The translations under genes and the position numbers were made by a program. Positions 26,633-35,308 of a DNA stretch of 64,000 nt are shown here, piece after piece. This DNA comes from Ch67 sp041395845 (GTDB lineage Bacteria > Pseudomonadota > Gammaproteobacteria > Pseudomonadales > Ketobacteraceae). How positions within the stretch are numbered: the first letter of the stretch is position 1; every line of letters starts with the position of its first letter. The stretch covers positions 240,758-304,757 of the forward strand of contig JAWKZS010000004.1 of NCBI GenBank assembly GCA_041395845.1, written 5' to 3'. The notes beneath the pieces are model-generated. The model made no database searches. It had not been told where the DNA came from and saw only the letters and a list, made by a program, of their open reading frames with translations.

Positions 26633-27036
26633 ACAGTCTGATGCAGCCGCGCGGGCGGGATCGCAGCGATGACAACCTGATCCCGCTGATCAACATCGTT
26701 TTCCTGTTGCTGATTTTTTTCATGATTGCCGGCCAGATCAGCCAGATCGCTGCCGATGACATTGAGCCACCCGAATCCGTGAGCGATGCACCGGTGGAGC
26801 CACAGGCGTATGTGCTCACCATGTCCCGCGCGGGACAGCTGGCACTCAACGGCGATCCTGTGATGCTTGAACAGTTGGTTGCGCAAATTGGCCATTTGGA
26901 AGGCAATCCTGCGGTGGCATTCAAGGCAGACAGGCACTTGACCGCTGCGGATATCGATCCGGTGTTTGCGGCACTGCGATCTGCCGGTGTCGTCACCATT
27001 ACGTTGTTCGCGCAACGGGCGGATGTGGCGCCATGA
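26629..27036 (+). CDS. Second ExbD-like protein with Asp to Asn at the proton site
   Basis: A 135-residue ExbD/TolR family member with the same plan as its neighbour: cytoplasmic stub, one helix (about 19-41), periplasmic domain. The residue aligned with the essential Asp of ExbD is Asn22 (LINIVFLLLIFFM; codon AAC). It probably pairs with the canonical ExbD in one complex as a non-conducting partner (inference). Start and stop overlap exbD and tonB by 4 bases each. Confidence 0.88.
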   Translation: MNSLMQPRGRDRSDDNLIPLINIVFLLLIFFMIAGQISQIAADDIEPPESVSDAPVEPQAYVLTMSRAGQLALNGDPVMLEQLVAQIGHLEGNPAVAFKADRHLTAADIDPVFAALRSAGVVTITLFAQRADVAP

Positions 27037-27842
27037 ACCGGATGCAGTGGTCAATCGCGTTCGTGCTGGCCTGTCTGATCCATGCCGGTGTGGCATTCAG
27101 TCTGTCGAGTGCGCCACTGGAGGGTACGGCCACGGCAGCCGATGAAGGTGAGAACGGCATCGAAATCGGTCTGGGAATGGAAGGTGCGTATCAGGATCAG
27201 CTGGAACAGAAAGCACCGGTGCCAGAACCGGAAGTGGTCAGCGAGCCTGAGCCTGTACCTGAACCGCCCGAGCCGGTGGTAAAGAAAATCAAACCGGCAC
27301 CCGTGCCGCCGGTTGCTGCCGTAAAGGCACCTGAACCAACCGTCGCGCCCGTGGTGGTGCCGCCGGCGCCGGAAAAGCCGCCGGAACAGGTAGTGCTGCC
27401 TCAACCGGAATCGGTTGCGACAGTGCAGGAAACCGCTGCCGCACCGCAACAGGATGCGGCAGAAAAAAGCCATGAAAAAGCGCCCACCAAAGCCATGGTG
27501 AAAGCGAGTGGTCAGCGCAGCGAGCGCACGGCGGGCGGCAGGAAAGGCCAAGCCAAGAACTATTTTTCCACGCTGAAGGCGTGGCTGAACCAGCATAAGG
27601 ATTACCCGGCAGACCTGAAAAAAGACAAGAAGCAGGGCGTGGTGGTGATTCATTTCACCATCGCCAAGTCGGGCGAGGTGATGGCATCGGGTATCAAGAA
27701 AAGCTCGGGCCATCCTGAACTGGATAAGGCGGCGCTGGATATGCTTGCAAAAGCCAATCCGCTGCCCCCGATTCCGGACGCGCTGGAGCGCGAGCACCTG
27801 TCACTGAGCATACCCATTGAGTATTCGCTGATAACCAAATAG
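27033..27842 (+). CDS. tonB: TonB energy-transducing protein
   Basis: A 269-residue periplasm-spanning protein that carries energy from ExbB/ExbD to outer-membrane receptors. N-terminal membrane anchor (about 5-24), a long Pro/Glu/Val/Lys linker (about 55-150: PEPEVVSEPEPVPEPPEP and more), and a C-terminal TonB domain (about 175-265: YPADLKKDKKQGVVVIHFTIAKSG ... SSGHPELDKAALDMLAKANPLPPIP). It is followed after 18 bases by the receptor gene. Confidence 0.93.
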   Translation: MNRMQWSIAFVLACLIHAGVAFSLSSAPLEGTATAADEGENGIEIGLGMEGAYQDQLEQKAPVPEPEVVSEPEPVPEPPEPVVKKIKPAPVPPVAAVKAPEPTVAPVVVPPAPEKPPEQVVLPQPESVATVQETAAAPQQDAAEKSHEKAPTKAMVKASGQRSERTAGGRKGQAKNYFSTLKAWLNQHKDYPADLKKDKKQGVVVIHFTIAKSGEVMASGIKKSSGHPELDKAALDMLAKANPLPPIPDALEREHLSLSIPIEYSLITK

Positions 27843-27860
27843 CTTCACCAGGAGTCAATC

Positions 27861-30239
27861 ATGACGGACACGTCCAAGCACGTACTGCGCCCGCTGAGCC
27901 TGCGCGCGCCAATGGAACAACCCAGATCGTTCGCCCACAAAAGTGCACTGGCACTGAGTGTATCTGCGCTCATGCTGAGCCCGCTGGTCATGGCGGAAGA
28001 AGACGAGACCATCGAGCTCGATACGCTGCAGATTGAAGATCGCACCATCGATACCAATCCCTATGCAGAACCGGGTGCACCTTACAAGGCACGTGTATCG
28101 GGTGATGAGCGTCATGTGAAACCGCTGGCAGAAACACCGCAGACGATCAACGTGGTTACCAAAGCCCAGATTCAGGATTCCGGCCGCTCCGATCTGAAAG
28201 AAATCCTGCAGATGCAACCGGGCGTGACGATCGGAACTGGTGAAAACGGTAACGCCTTCGGTGATCGCTACATCATTCGCGGGCAGGAAGCGCGCAGTGA
28301 CGTGTTCGTGGATGGCTTACGCGATCCGGGCATGACCACGCGGGAAAGTTTTGCAACCGAGCAGGTCGAAATCACCAAGGGCCCCAGCTCTACCTTTGCC
28401 GGCCGTGGTACTGCCGGTGGTGCGGTTAACAGCGTGACCAAGCAGGCCAGCACGGAATACAACTTTACCGAACTGCAGGGTGGCATTGGTACTGATAATT
28501 ACCACCGCGTTACCGTGGATTCCAACCAGGTGCTCAGTGATACCGTTGCTGTTCGTGCCAATCTGCTGGAAGCGAAAGAAGATGTGGCGGATCGTGATCC
28601 AGCGGATCGTGAACGTCAGGGCGCGGCGTTGTCAGCCTCATTTGATGTCACTGAAAAGCTGAAAGTGGTTGCCGACTATTACTACCTGGATGCACAGGAC
28701 AAGCCGGATCTGGGTACCTACATCAAGCCCAATGGCGGTCGTCCGGTAAAAGATATTCCTGTTTATGTGCAGGACGAGGATTTTCTTGAGTCGGAAATCA
28801 ATACCGCAACGGTTCGGGTATCGTATGCGTTCTCCAATGACTTCCGCGTGCAGAATGCAACACGTTACGGCACCACTGAAAACGGCTATCTGACCACTGG
28901 TGCCCGTGGTGGTGCAGTGCGTGATGCGACGGATCCGGTTGCGCCAGGTGCCGAAACCATCACGCTGAGCACCCACAATGGCTGGCAGGAAGTGGAATAC
29001 TTTGCCAATCATCTGAATTTCTTTGTCGACAAGAAAGATTCCATCGGCAATCTGCACCAGATGGTTTTCAGCGTCGAGTATTCGGATCAGAAAGTCGCAA
29101 ACGGTTTGTATGAGTATCTGGCAGGGGCCACCAACTGTATCACGGTTGGGCGTAACAACACTCCGACGGGCAACTACTGTATTCTGGACGGCGATGGCAA
29201 CGAAGTTGCCAATATCGGCTCGGTAATGAACCGCACGGTTGGCAAAGGCCCGCGGGATTCCGACTGGAATGTTGAAACCGTATCCTATGCCTTCATGGAC
29301 ACCATCGATCTGCGCGATGATCTGTCCGTGTTCTTCGGTATTCGCTATGACGATTTCGACTATCGCAACTATCTGACGCCCTATAGCAGACAGGTTGTTG
29401 ATGGAACCTATGAACTGCGTGAGGCTGATGTCCTGTTGTTCGAGTATTCCGATGGTTACTGGAACGGCCATATGGGCGTGGTGTATGACATAGCCACCAA
29501 TGGTAACGTCTACTTCACCTGGAGCACGGCATCCGAAATCAACGGTGGTGAGTCTGATGTGGGTGGCAGCTGCGGCTATGGGGGCGCGTGTGGCGAAGCC
29601 GGTGGCAAGCCCGAGAAAATCCGCAATCTCGAGCTGGGAAGCAAGTGGAATCTGCTGGATCAGAAGCTGCTGGCAACCGCCGCAGTCTTCCAGATCACCA
29701 AGGATGACGTAATGGAAAATGTGGGTAGTGACTATGAGACGCTTGGTACAGTGAACACTGGCAAGAACCGCGTCGAAGGTATCGAGCTTTCGCTGGCAGG
29801 GAACGTCACCCAGCAGCTGAGCGCAGTCGGTGGTTTGACCGTCATGGAGTCCGAGGTGCTCGAATCCTACGATACCGAGTCAGTAGGGCGTATGCTCAGC
29901 AACTTTGCTGAACAGAGTGCATTCCTGCAGCTGCGTTATCAGCTGTTTGATGATGTTGCCTTCGGTGGTGTCGCCACCTATCGCGGTGAAGTGTTTGCCG
30001 GTCAGCCGGATACCGCTGCTGGCTGGAATACGACTTTGGATCAATACGCCTACCGCGTACCCAGCTACACCACCTTCGATCTGTTTGCATCCTATGACAT
30101 TACGGACAAGCTGAACGCGCGTCTGAATGTGCTGAATGCAACCGACAAGGACTTCTACCTGGCGGCCTACCGCAGCGGTGCGTTTACCTATATCGGTGAT
30201 GCCCGCCGTACCATGCTGACCTTTACTTACCAACTGTAA
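27861..30239 (+). CDS. TonB-dependent siderophore receptor (Fiu/PiuA-like)
   Basis: A 792-residue outer-membrane receptor for a ferric siderophore, most like the catecholate class. It has an extended N-terminus with signal segment (about 25-52, ending PLVMAEE), a TonB-box region (IELDTLQIED), a plug domain (about 85-200: AETPQTINVVTKAQIQDSG, RYIIRGQ, VEITKGPSSTFAGRGTAGGAVN) and a 22-strand barrel ending RRTMLTFTYQL. CAGGAG precedes the ATG. Placement after tonB and near piuC, which in E. coli and Pseudomonas accompanies Fiu/PiuA receptors, supports the catecholate assignment. The ligand is inferred. Confidence 0.93.
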   Translation: MTDTSKHVLRPLSLRAPMEQPRSFAHKSALALSVSALMLSPLVMAEEDETIELDTLQIEDRTIDTNPYAEPGAPYKARVSGDERHVKPLAETPQTINVVTKAQIQDSGRSDLKEILQMQPGVTIGTGENGNAFGDRYIIRGQEARSDVFVDGLRDPGMTTRESFATEQVEITKGPSSTFAGRGTAGGAVNSVTKQASTEYNFTELQGGIGTDNYHRVTVDSNQVLSDTVAVRANLLEAKEDVADRDPADRERQGAALSASFDVTEKLKVVADYYYLDAQDKPDLGTYIKPNGGRPVKDIPVYVQDEDFLESEINTATVRVSYAFSNDFRVQNATRYGTTENGYLTTGARGGAVRDATDPVAPGAETITLSTHNGWQEVEYFANHLNFFVDKKDSIGNLHQMVFSVEYSDQKVANGLYEYLAGATNCITVGRNNTPTGNYCILDGDGNEVANIGSVMNRTVGKGPRDSDWNVETVSYAFMDTIDLRDDLSVFFGIRYDDFDYRNYLTPYSRQVVDGTYELREADVLLFEYSDGYWNGHMGVVYDIATNGNVYFTWSTASEINGGESDVGGSCGYGGACGEAGGKPEKIRNLELGSKWNLLDQKLLATAAVFQITKDDVMENVGSDYETLGTVNTGKNRVEGIELSLAGNVTQQLSAVGGLTVMESEVLESYDTESVGRMLSNFAEQSAFLQLRYQLFDDVAFGGVATYRGEVFAGQPDTAAGWNTTLDQYAYRVPSYTTFDLFASYDITDKLNARLNVLNATDKDFYLAAYRSGAFTYIGDARRTMLTFTYQL

Positions 30240-30257
30240 TTGCAGTCCGCGAAAAAG

Positions 30258-30287
30258 GCCCGTACCTTTATGGTATGGGCTTTTTTT
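30258..30287 (+). terminator. Terminator or attenuator after the receptor gene
   Basis: GCCCGTACC pairs with GGTATGGGC (one G-T pair) around TTTAT, followed by seven T. It sits only 13 bases before the next start codon, so it may set the ratio of receptor to downstream genes. Confidence 0.8.
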
Positions 30288-30300
30288 ATGAGGAAAAATC

Positions 30301-31430
30301 ATGCCTGGATCATCGGCGCCGTTGCCAGCCCTAGACGCCATTCCACCGGATATTGTCAGCGCTGCTGATTACGAACGACACGCGCCAAAGCACGTGACGG
30401 CGGGTGCGCTGGCCTACATTGCCGGCGGCAGTGGCCGTGAGCAAACCCTGCAGGCAAATGCCCTGGCATTCGATCGCGTCACTATTCTGAATCGGCTGCT
30501 GGTGGATTGCTGTCAAGGCAGTACCCGGCTGTCGTTGCTTGGGCATGAATTGCGCCACCCAATACTGCTGGCACCGGTTGCCTATCAAAAACTGGCGCAT
30601 CCGCAGGGCGAGCTGGCCACTGCCCACGCTGCCGAAGCACTGGATACCCTGATGGTGGCGAGCACGTTGGCGTCCTGTTCGCTCGAAGATATCGCTAATA
30701 GCACGAGCGGTGACAAATGGTTTCAGCTTTATTGGCAACCTGCTCGTGAAGTGACGCTGGATCTGGTGCGCCGCGCCGAAGCGGCGGGTTACACCGCAGT
30801 GATGGTAACGCTGGATGCACCGCTGCAAAGTGGCAGCCGGCGCGCACGTCAGGCGGGCTTTGTGTTACCGACGGATGTGCAGGCGGTCAATCTGCGGGAT
30901 TATCCTGTACCGGCACAGGTTGCGCTGTCGCCGGAGCAGAGCATTATTTTTCAGGGCATGATGTCGGAGGCGCCGCAGTGGTCGGATCTTGAATGGCTGA
31001 TCAGTAATACCCGCTTGCCCGCATCAAAGGCGTGCTGCATCCTGCCGATGCAGTGCGGCTATTGCAATGCGGTGTCAGTGGAATCGTTGTGTCCAATCAT
31101 GGTGGGCGTTCGCTGGATGGTGTGCCAGCGTCCATAACGGTGTTGCCTTCTATTCGCGCTGCGGTAGGAAATGCCTTCCCGCTGCTGCTGGACAGTGGCG
31201 TGCGCAGTGGCAGCGATGTGTTCAAGGCGATAGCACTTGGCGCCAATGCCGTCATGATCGGGCGGCCACAGGTCTATGCCCTTGCCGTGGCAGGCGCGCT
31301 CGGCGTTGCCCACCTGTTGCGTATAATGCGTGACGAACTGGAATTCTGCATGGCGCTGGCCGGCTGTCCGACCATCGACAGCATCGGTTCCCATGTGTTG
31401 TTTGAACCGGCACAGCCTGAGGTGAAATGA
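30301..31430 (+). pseudogene. Frameshifted FMN-dependent alpha-hydroxy-acid oxidase/dehydrogenase
   Basis: Related to L-lactate oxidase/dehydrogenase and glycolate oxidase: oxidises 2-hydroxy acids with FMN. The first frame (30301 to a stop at 31137) carries AYIAGGSGREQTL, PILLAPVAYQKLAHPQGE, MVASTLASCSLEDIA, WFQLYWQ and VTLDAP. Near 31018-31024 the homologous frame switches: the expected LP-V-IKGVLHPADAV is reached only if one base is added. The second frame then gives VSNHGGRSLDG (catalytic His), LLLDSGVRSGSD and ANAVMIGRP, ending at 31430. Together about 376 residues, a full-length enzyme. It is either a decayed gene or a one-base sequence error. It lies between a siderophore receptor and piuC. 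Confidence 0.85.
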
Positions 31431-31433
31431 ATT

Positions 31434-32117
31434 ATGTTGATGGTGATCGAGCAGGTGTTGGGTGCCGAGGAAGTGACGCAGTTTCGCCAGCATCTGGACA
31501 ATACCGACTGGGAAGATGGCCAGCGCAGCGCAGGGGCGCTGGCCAGCCGCGTCAAGGACAATGAACAACTCAATGAACATTCCGAACTGGCGATTTCGCT
31601 TGGCAATCACATCCTGAAGATTCTTGGCAATCACCCGCAGTTTATTTCGGCGGCATTGCCACAGCGCATCTATCCACCACGTTTCAATCGCTATCGCGGT
31701 GGCGGTCGTTACGGCGTTCACGTGGATGGTGCGGTGATGCCGATTCCCGGTACCCGTGATGTGCTGCGTTCCGATCTGTCGATGACGCTGTTCCTGTGTG
31801 ATCCCGATGAGTACGACGGCGGTGAACTGGTCATCGAAGGCAAGTTTGGCGCACAGGCGGTCAAACTCAAGGCCGGTGACATGGTGCTGTATCCGTCGTC
31901 GAGTCTGCATCAGGTACTACCGGTAACGCGGGGTGAGCGGGTGTGTTCGTTCTTCTGGTTGCAGAGTATGGTGCGGGATGACGGCGAGCGTGAGCTGCTG
32001 TTCGATCTGGATCAGAGCATCCAGGCGCTGACGCAACAGGTTGGCCACGACAGCCCGGAAGTGGTGCGGCTGTCGGGTGTTTATCATAATTTGCTGCGGC
32101 GCTGGGCCAATCCGTAG
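31434..32117 (+). CDS. piuC: Fe(II)/2-oxoglutarate dioxygenase, PiuC type
   Basis: PKHD-type hydroxylase of 227 residues, a family linked to siderophore receptors. Iron site: HVDGAV (His-x-Asp, about 96-98) and the distal His in SSSLHQVLPVTRGER (about 158), with Arg for 2-oxoglutarate nearby. The N-terminus (IEQVLGAEEVTQFRQHLDNTDWEDG) matches the family start. It begins 3 bases after the oxidase fragment's stop, so it belongs to the iron operon. Its substrate is not known; modification of an incoming siderophore is one idea. Confidence 0.92.
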   Translation: MLMVIEQVLGAEEVTQFRQHLDNTDWEDGQRSAGALASRVKDNEQLNEHSELAISLGNHILKILGNHPQFISAALPQRIYPPRFNRYRGGGRYGVHVDGAVMPIPGTRDVLRSDLSMTLFLCDPDEYDGGELVIEGKFGAQAVKLKAGDMVLYPSSSLHQVLPVTRGERVCSFFWLQSMVRDDGERELLFDLDQSIQALTQQVGHDSPEVVRLSGVYHNLLRRWANP

Positions 32118-32126
32118 CAGGCTGCG

Positions 32127-33350
32127 TTACGCCACCAGCAGCTGCCGCGTTTCGTCCAGCTGGGATTTGGCTTCTTCCATGATCTGTACCAGCTGTTTCG
32201 CGGACATGTCGGTGGGGAACAGGCGACGGAACGCCGGTACTTTTTCCAGCTGCGCGGCTTTTTCTTCGTTCGCCATCAGTTGATGCAGATGGGCGACGAT
32301 GACCAGATCGGCAAAGTCCACTTCACCGTCGTGCTGGTAGCGCCAGTTTTCGGAATGCTGTGCGGCTACTACCATCTCTTCATTGAAATTCCAGCGTTTC
32401 AGAATCACCGGGCCAAGTTCGGTTTTCAGATCCTTGATGGTTTTTTCCAGCAGGCGCGGATCGTTGACCAGTGTCGGGTATTCTTCGGCGTACATCAGGA
32501 TCGGTACCACCCCGATGTCGTGCAGCAGGCCGGCCAGCAGGCCCTGATCCGGATCGAGTCCGCGGGTATGGCGAGCCAGCACAAAACAGATCGACGCGAT
32601 TTCGATGCTGTGTTGCCACAGGACATCCATGCGTTTTTTCAGCACATTGGATTTCACCTTGAACAGTTCTTTCACCGTAAAACTGGTGACCAGCTGCTTG
32701 GTGGTCTGCATGCCCAGACGCACGATGGCCTGGGAACTGGTTTCGAATTCCTTGGTGCCGCGGAACAGCGGGCTGTTGGCAGCCTTGATCAGCTTGGCGG
32801 CAATCGCCGGGTCAGTATTCACGGCCTGGGAAATTTTCTTGGCGCTGTTGGTGCCTTCGTCGATCAGGCGGCGGATACGTACCGCCACTTCCGGCAGTGA
32901 CGGCAGAATCAGCTTGTTGTTGCGCAGGTCGGCATAGATATCCAGCAGCAGCTGCTTGTCTTCCGGCTGGTCTTCCCGCAGGGCCTTGCGCACTTCGTAA
33001 CTGTCGGTGGGGGCTTCGCGCAGCAGGTTTTTCAGCGCGTCGAGTTCTATCTTGAGCACGGCAGCAGCGGAGTGGGCTGTCACGCTCACAGGGCGGGGCC
33101 GTTCGCGCACCAGTGCCTGCAACGCTTCCGGACTGTTGGCGGTCATGGTGTGGACCGGGTAGCCTTCGGCCGGAACCAGATCCACTTCGCCGGCCAGCAG
33201 GAAATATTCCCAGCTGTCCTTGTCGCCGGCCTTGATCAAGGTGTCCCCGGGTTTGAGTTTTCTGATTTCCCCTGCGTTGACCAGCAGGATCAATTGTTCA
33301 TCTGTCAGGTGACGGAGAAATTCGAATTTTTTGAGTTCGGCGATATCCAT
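32127..33350 (-). CDS. Cyclic-nucleotide-binding HDOD signalling protein
   Basis: A 407-residue cytoplasmic protein joining an N-terminal cNMP-binding domain (about 8-120: FLRHLTDEQLILLVNAGEIRKLKPGDTLIKAGD) to a C-terminal HDOD domain (about 145-345: LPSLPEVAVRIRRLIDE, ANSPLFRG, AIVRLGMQTTKQLV, LLAGLLHDIGVVPIL). HDOD is an HD relative that lacks phosphodiesterase metal ligands and works in signalling. The cNMP domain lacks a clear phosphate-binding cassette, so cyclic-nucleotide binding is unproven. It converges on piuC with 9 bases between. Confidence 0.88.
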   Translation of the reverse strand: MDIAELKKFEFLRHLTDEQLILLVNAGEIRKLKPGDTLIKAGDKDSWEYFLLAGEVDLVPAEGYPVHTMTANSPEALQALVRERPRPVSVTAHSAAAVLKIELDALKNLLREAPTDSYEVRKALREDQPEDKQLLLDIYADLRNNKLILPSLPEVAVRIRRLIDEGTNSAKKISQAVNTDPAIAAKLIKAANSPLFRGTKEFETSSQAIVRLGMQTTKQLVTSFTVKELFKVKSNVLKKRMDVLWQHSIEIASICFVLARHTRGLDPDQGLLAGLLHDIGVVPILMYAEEYPTLVNDPRLLEKTIKDLKTELGPVILKRWNFNEEMVVAAQHSENWRYQHDGEVDFADLVIVAHLHQLMANEEKAAQLEKVPAFRRLFPTDMSAKQLVQIMEEAKSQLDETRQLLVA

Positions 33351-33456
33351 GGCGCTTCGTGTACCGGCAAGGAGGTGCAGTTGCCTTTAAGTATAGGAAG
33401 CGATTGGGAAAAGGCCGCATGCGGCGGGGGGAATGTGAAGCGGATCGCGCTGGCGG

Positions 33457-33482
33457 GGCCTGACCGGTGGTCTGGTCAGGCC
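33457..33482 (-). terminator. Hairpin after the ABC1 kinase gene
   Basis: GGCCTGACC pairs exactly with GGTCAGGCC around an 8-base loop, 8 bases past the stop codon. There is no T-run, so termination is uncertain. Confidence 0.4.
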
Positions 33483-33490
33483 TGATCAGC

Positions 33491-34879
33491 CTAATCGATA
33501 TAGTGGCTGAGGATGTCGAAGCCGCGCAATTCCGCTTTGAGCACGGACATGAAGGTGTAGGCGCCCATGATCTTGCGCACCAGGAACATCAGCTCCCGCG
33601 GGGGAACGGTGAAATGGTTTGCGGCTCCAGCGGCAGACATGCCGGCCTGGGCGCTGAGTCGCCCCGGCAGGTTGCTGTCGGCCCAGCGGTATTCCAGCTG
33701 CTCGGTCAGCAGTTCCGGCGGGGGCGGGAAGCGGGCCGGGTCGGCAAAGGGTTCGATGGCCATAAAGCACAGCTTGGTCAGGGAGCGCTTGGCGTTCACC
33801 GGGGTGTCCGGCTGCACCATTTTCAGCTGTTCCAGGCCGCGAAACAGCAGTTCCTCGTCGTGCTGGAACGCCGCCTTCACGATCATTCGGCCCGGGCCGA
33901 TGGTCTTCTCGGAAAACTCCCGCACGGCGCCGAAATCCAGCAGGACGATGCGGTCGGGAATATCGGCGCCGTTGCCCAGGCGGACAAAATAGTTGCCGAA
34001 GTTGGGGTCGGTCTGCATTTCTCCCCACTTGAACACTTCCATCCAGCACAGGTCCAGCGCGGCTTCACAAATGGCGTTGCGACGCTGCTGGGACAGGGCT
34101 TTGGTGGCGGGGGAATCGATATTGACGCCCGGCTCGAACGAGGTGGCAATCACGCGCCGGGTGCAGTATTCCGGATGCACCTTGGGCACCACAAAGCGCG
34201 GGTCGTCCTTCAGGCGTTCCCGGAACAGGGTGGTTTTGGTGGCTTCGTTTACGTAATCCACTTCGCGGTACATCATTTCGCGGATTTCCTGGAACCACTG
34301 CTGGAATTCCTCGGTGATGGGTACCACTTTCAGCATGCGCAGCAGTGATTCCACGGCGCTCAGGTCGCTGTCCACCGCTTCGGCCACGCCGGGGTACTGG
34401 ATCTTCAGACAGATCTGTTCGCCGGTGGTCTTGATAACGGCCTTGTGTACCTGACCGATAGAGGCGCAGCCCAGGGGGGATTCTTCGATCTCGAGTTCCG
34501 CCAAGCGGTCGTCGCCCAGTTCGTCACGCAGTTCAGCGTGGATGGTATTCCACTCCAGGGCGGCAGTGTCGTCTTCCAGGGTGTGCAGGGCTTCGGTGAC
34601 TTCCTTGGGCAGGAAATGCTCGCCATACAGGGCCATCATCTGGCCGATCTTGACGATGCTGCCCTTGAGTTTGCCGATTTCTTCGGCCAGGTAATGGGCC
34701 TGTTTTGACAGGATCTGGCTCTGGCGGCCGGCGCGGTCTTCCTTGCGGGTAAACAGGTTGCCGGCGGACTGGGCGGCCAGCATGGTACCTGCGACGAAGC
34801 CTGCCTTGGCCATACTGAAGCGGCGCTCGAAGGCGCCGGTCTTGACGCGCTTGAGCGTGGTTTTCGGTTTGTCTGACAT
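33491..34879 (-). CDS. ABC1/AarF family atypical kinase
   Basis: A 462-residue protein of the ABC1/UbiB/ADCK family of atypical kinase-like ATPases. Seen: the KIGQ motif (about 77-80) in the N-terminal extension, the Ala-rich nucleotide loop CASIGQVHKA (about 138-147), LKIQYPG (lysine), EVDYVNEA, the catalytic loop DPNFGNYFV (about 291) and LDFGAV. The DPNFGN form is nearer the eukaryotic ADCK3-type than the DxHPGN of classic UbiB, so it may act in lipid or quinone homeostasis rather than the standard UbiB job (inference). Confidence 0.87.
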   Translation of the reverse strand: MSDKPKTTLKRVKTGAFERRFSMAKAGFVAGTMLAAQSAGNLFTRKEDRAGRQSQILSKQAHYLAEEIGKLKGSIVKIGQMMALYGEHFLPKEVTEALHTLEDDTAALEWNTIHAELRDELGDDRLAELEIEESPLGCASIGQVHKAVIKTTGEQICLKIQYPGVAEAVDSDLSAVESLLRMLKVVPITEEFQQWFQEIREMMYREVDYVNEATKTTLFRERLKDDPRFVVPKVHPEYCTRRVIATSFEPGVNIDSPATKALSQQRRNAICEAALDLCWMEVFKWGEMQTDPNFGNYFVRLGNGADIPDRIVLLDFGAVREFSEKTIGPGRMIVKAAFQHDEELLFRGLEQLKMVQPDTPVNAKRSLTKLCFMAIEPFADPARFPPPPELLTEQLEYRWADSNLPGRLSAQAGMSAAGAANHFTVPPRELMFLVRKIMGAYTFMSVLKAELRGFDILSHYID

Positions 34880-35080
34880 GGGTCACCCGTGACGTGGAAG
34901 CAAATCGGCTTCCGATTACTGATCATTACGCCTATTGGTTGGCGGGCGATAGTAGCGCAATTCGCCGGTCATTACATTCACCGGAACGACGATCCCACAG
35001 GCTATTCGCGCTAACGTCTTGCCACTGCTGGCGGGATTTGCCACCCTGTGCCGGGCGGGTTCTTTGTAAGGAAAAATGTT

Positions 35081-35302
35081 GTGGCAGATGACGATGAAAA
35101 CGTGGTGGATCTGAAAGCGGCACGCCAGCGGCTGGAGCCGGTACGCAAGGAAAAGGCCGCCAAGGAATTGCGTCAGCAGTTCCAGAAAGCCATGGGCTGG
35201 AACAGCTGGCCCAAGAGCAAAAAAACCACCGGCAGTAAAGGCCCCACCCCAGGGGGTAAAGGCAAGGGCGGCGGAAAAGGCGGCAAGGGCAAGAAGAAGT
35301 AA
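35081..35302 (+). CDS. Small hypothetical protein with Gly/Lys tail, 73 residues
   Basis: Starts with GTG at 35081, supported by TAAGGA 8 bases upstream. The N-terminus is acidic (MADDDENVVDLKAARQRLEPVRKEK), the middle a short helix with two Trp (AMGWNSWPKSKK), and the last 22 residues almost only Gly and Lys. Such tails suggest nucleic-acid or ribosome contact, but I know no function. It is divergent from the ABC1 kinase. Confidence 0.6.
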   Translation: MADDDENVVDLKAARQRLEPVRKEKAAKELRQQFQKAMGWNSWPKSKKTTGSKGPTPGGKGKGGGKGGKGKKK

Positions 35303-35308
35303 CCCGGC

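Noticed and set aside
31032..31430. A separate gene for the C-terminal half of the FMN oxidase
   Set aside because: Its Met is internal to a conserved motif and the upstream half ends at the same place, so it is a frameshift product, not a gene of its own.
34903..34917. AATCGG-CTT-CCGATT repeat upstream of the ABC1 kinase
   Set aside because: Only 6-base arms in a GC-rich region; weak evidence for an operator.
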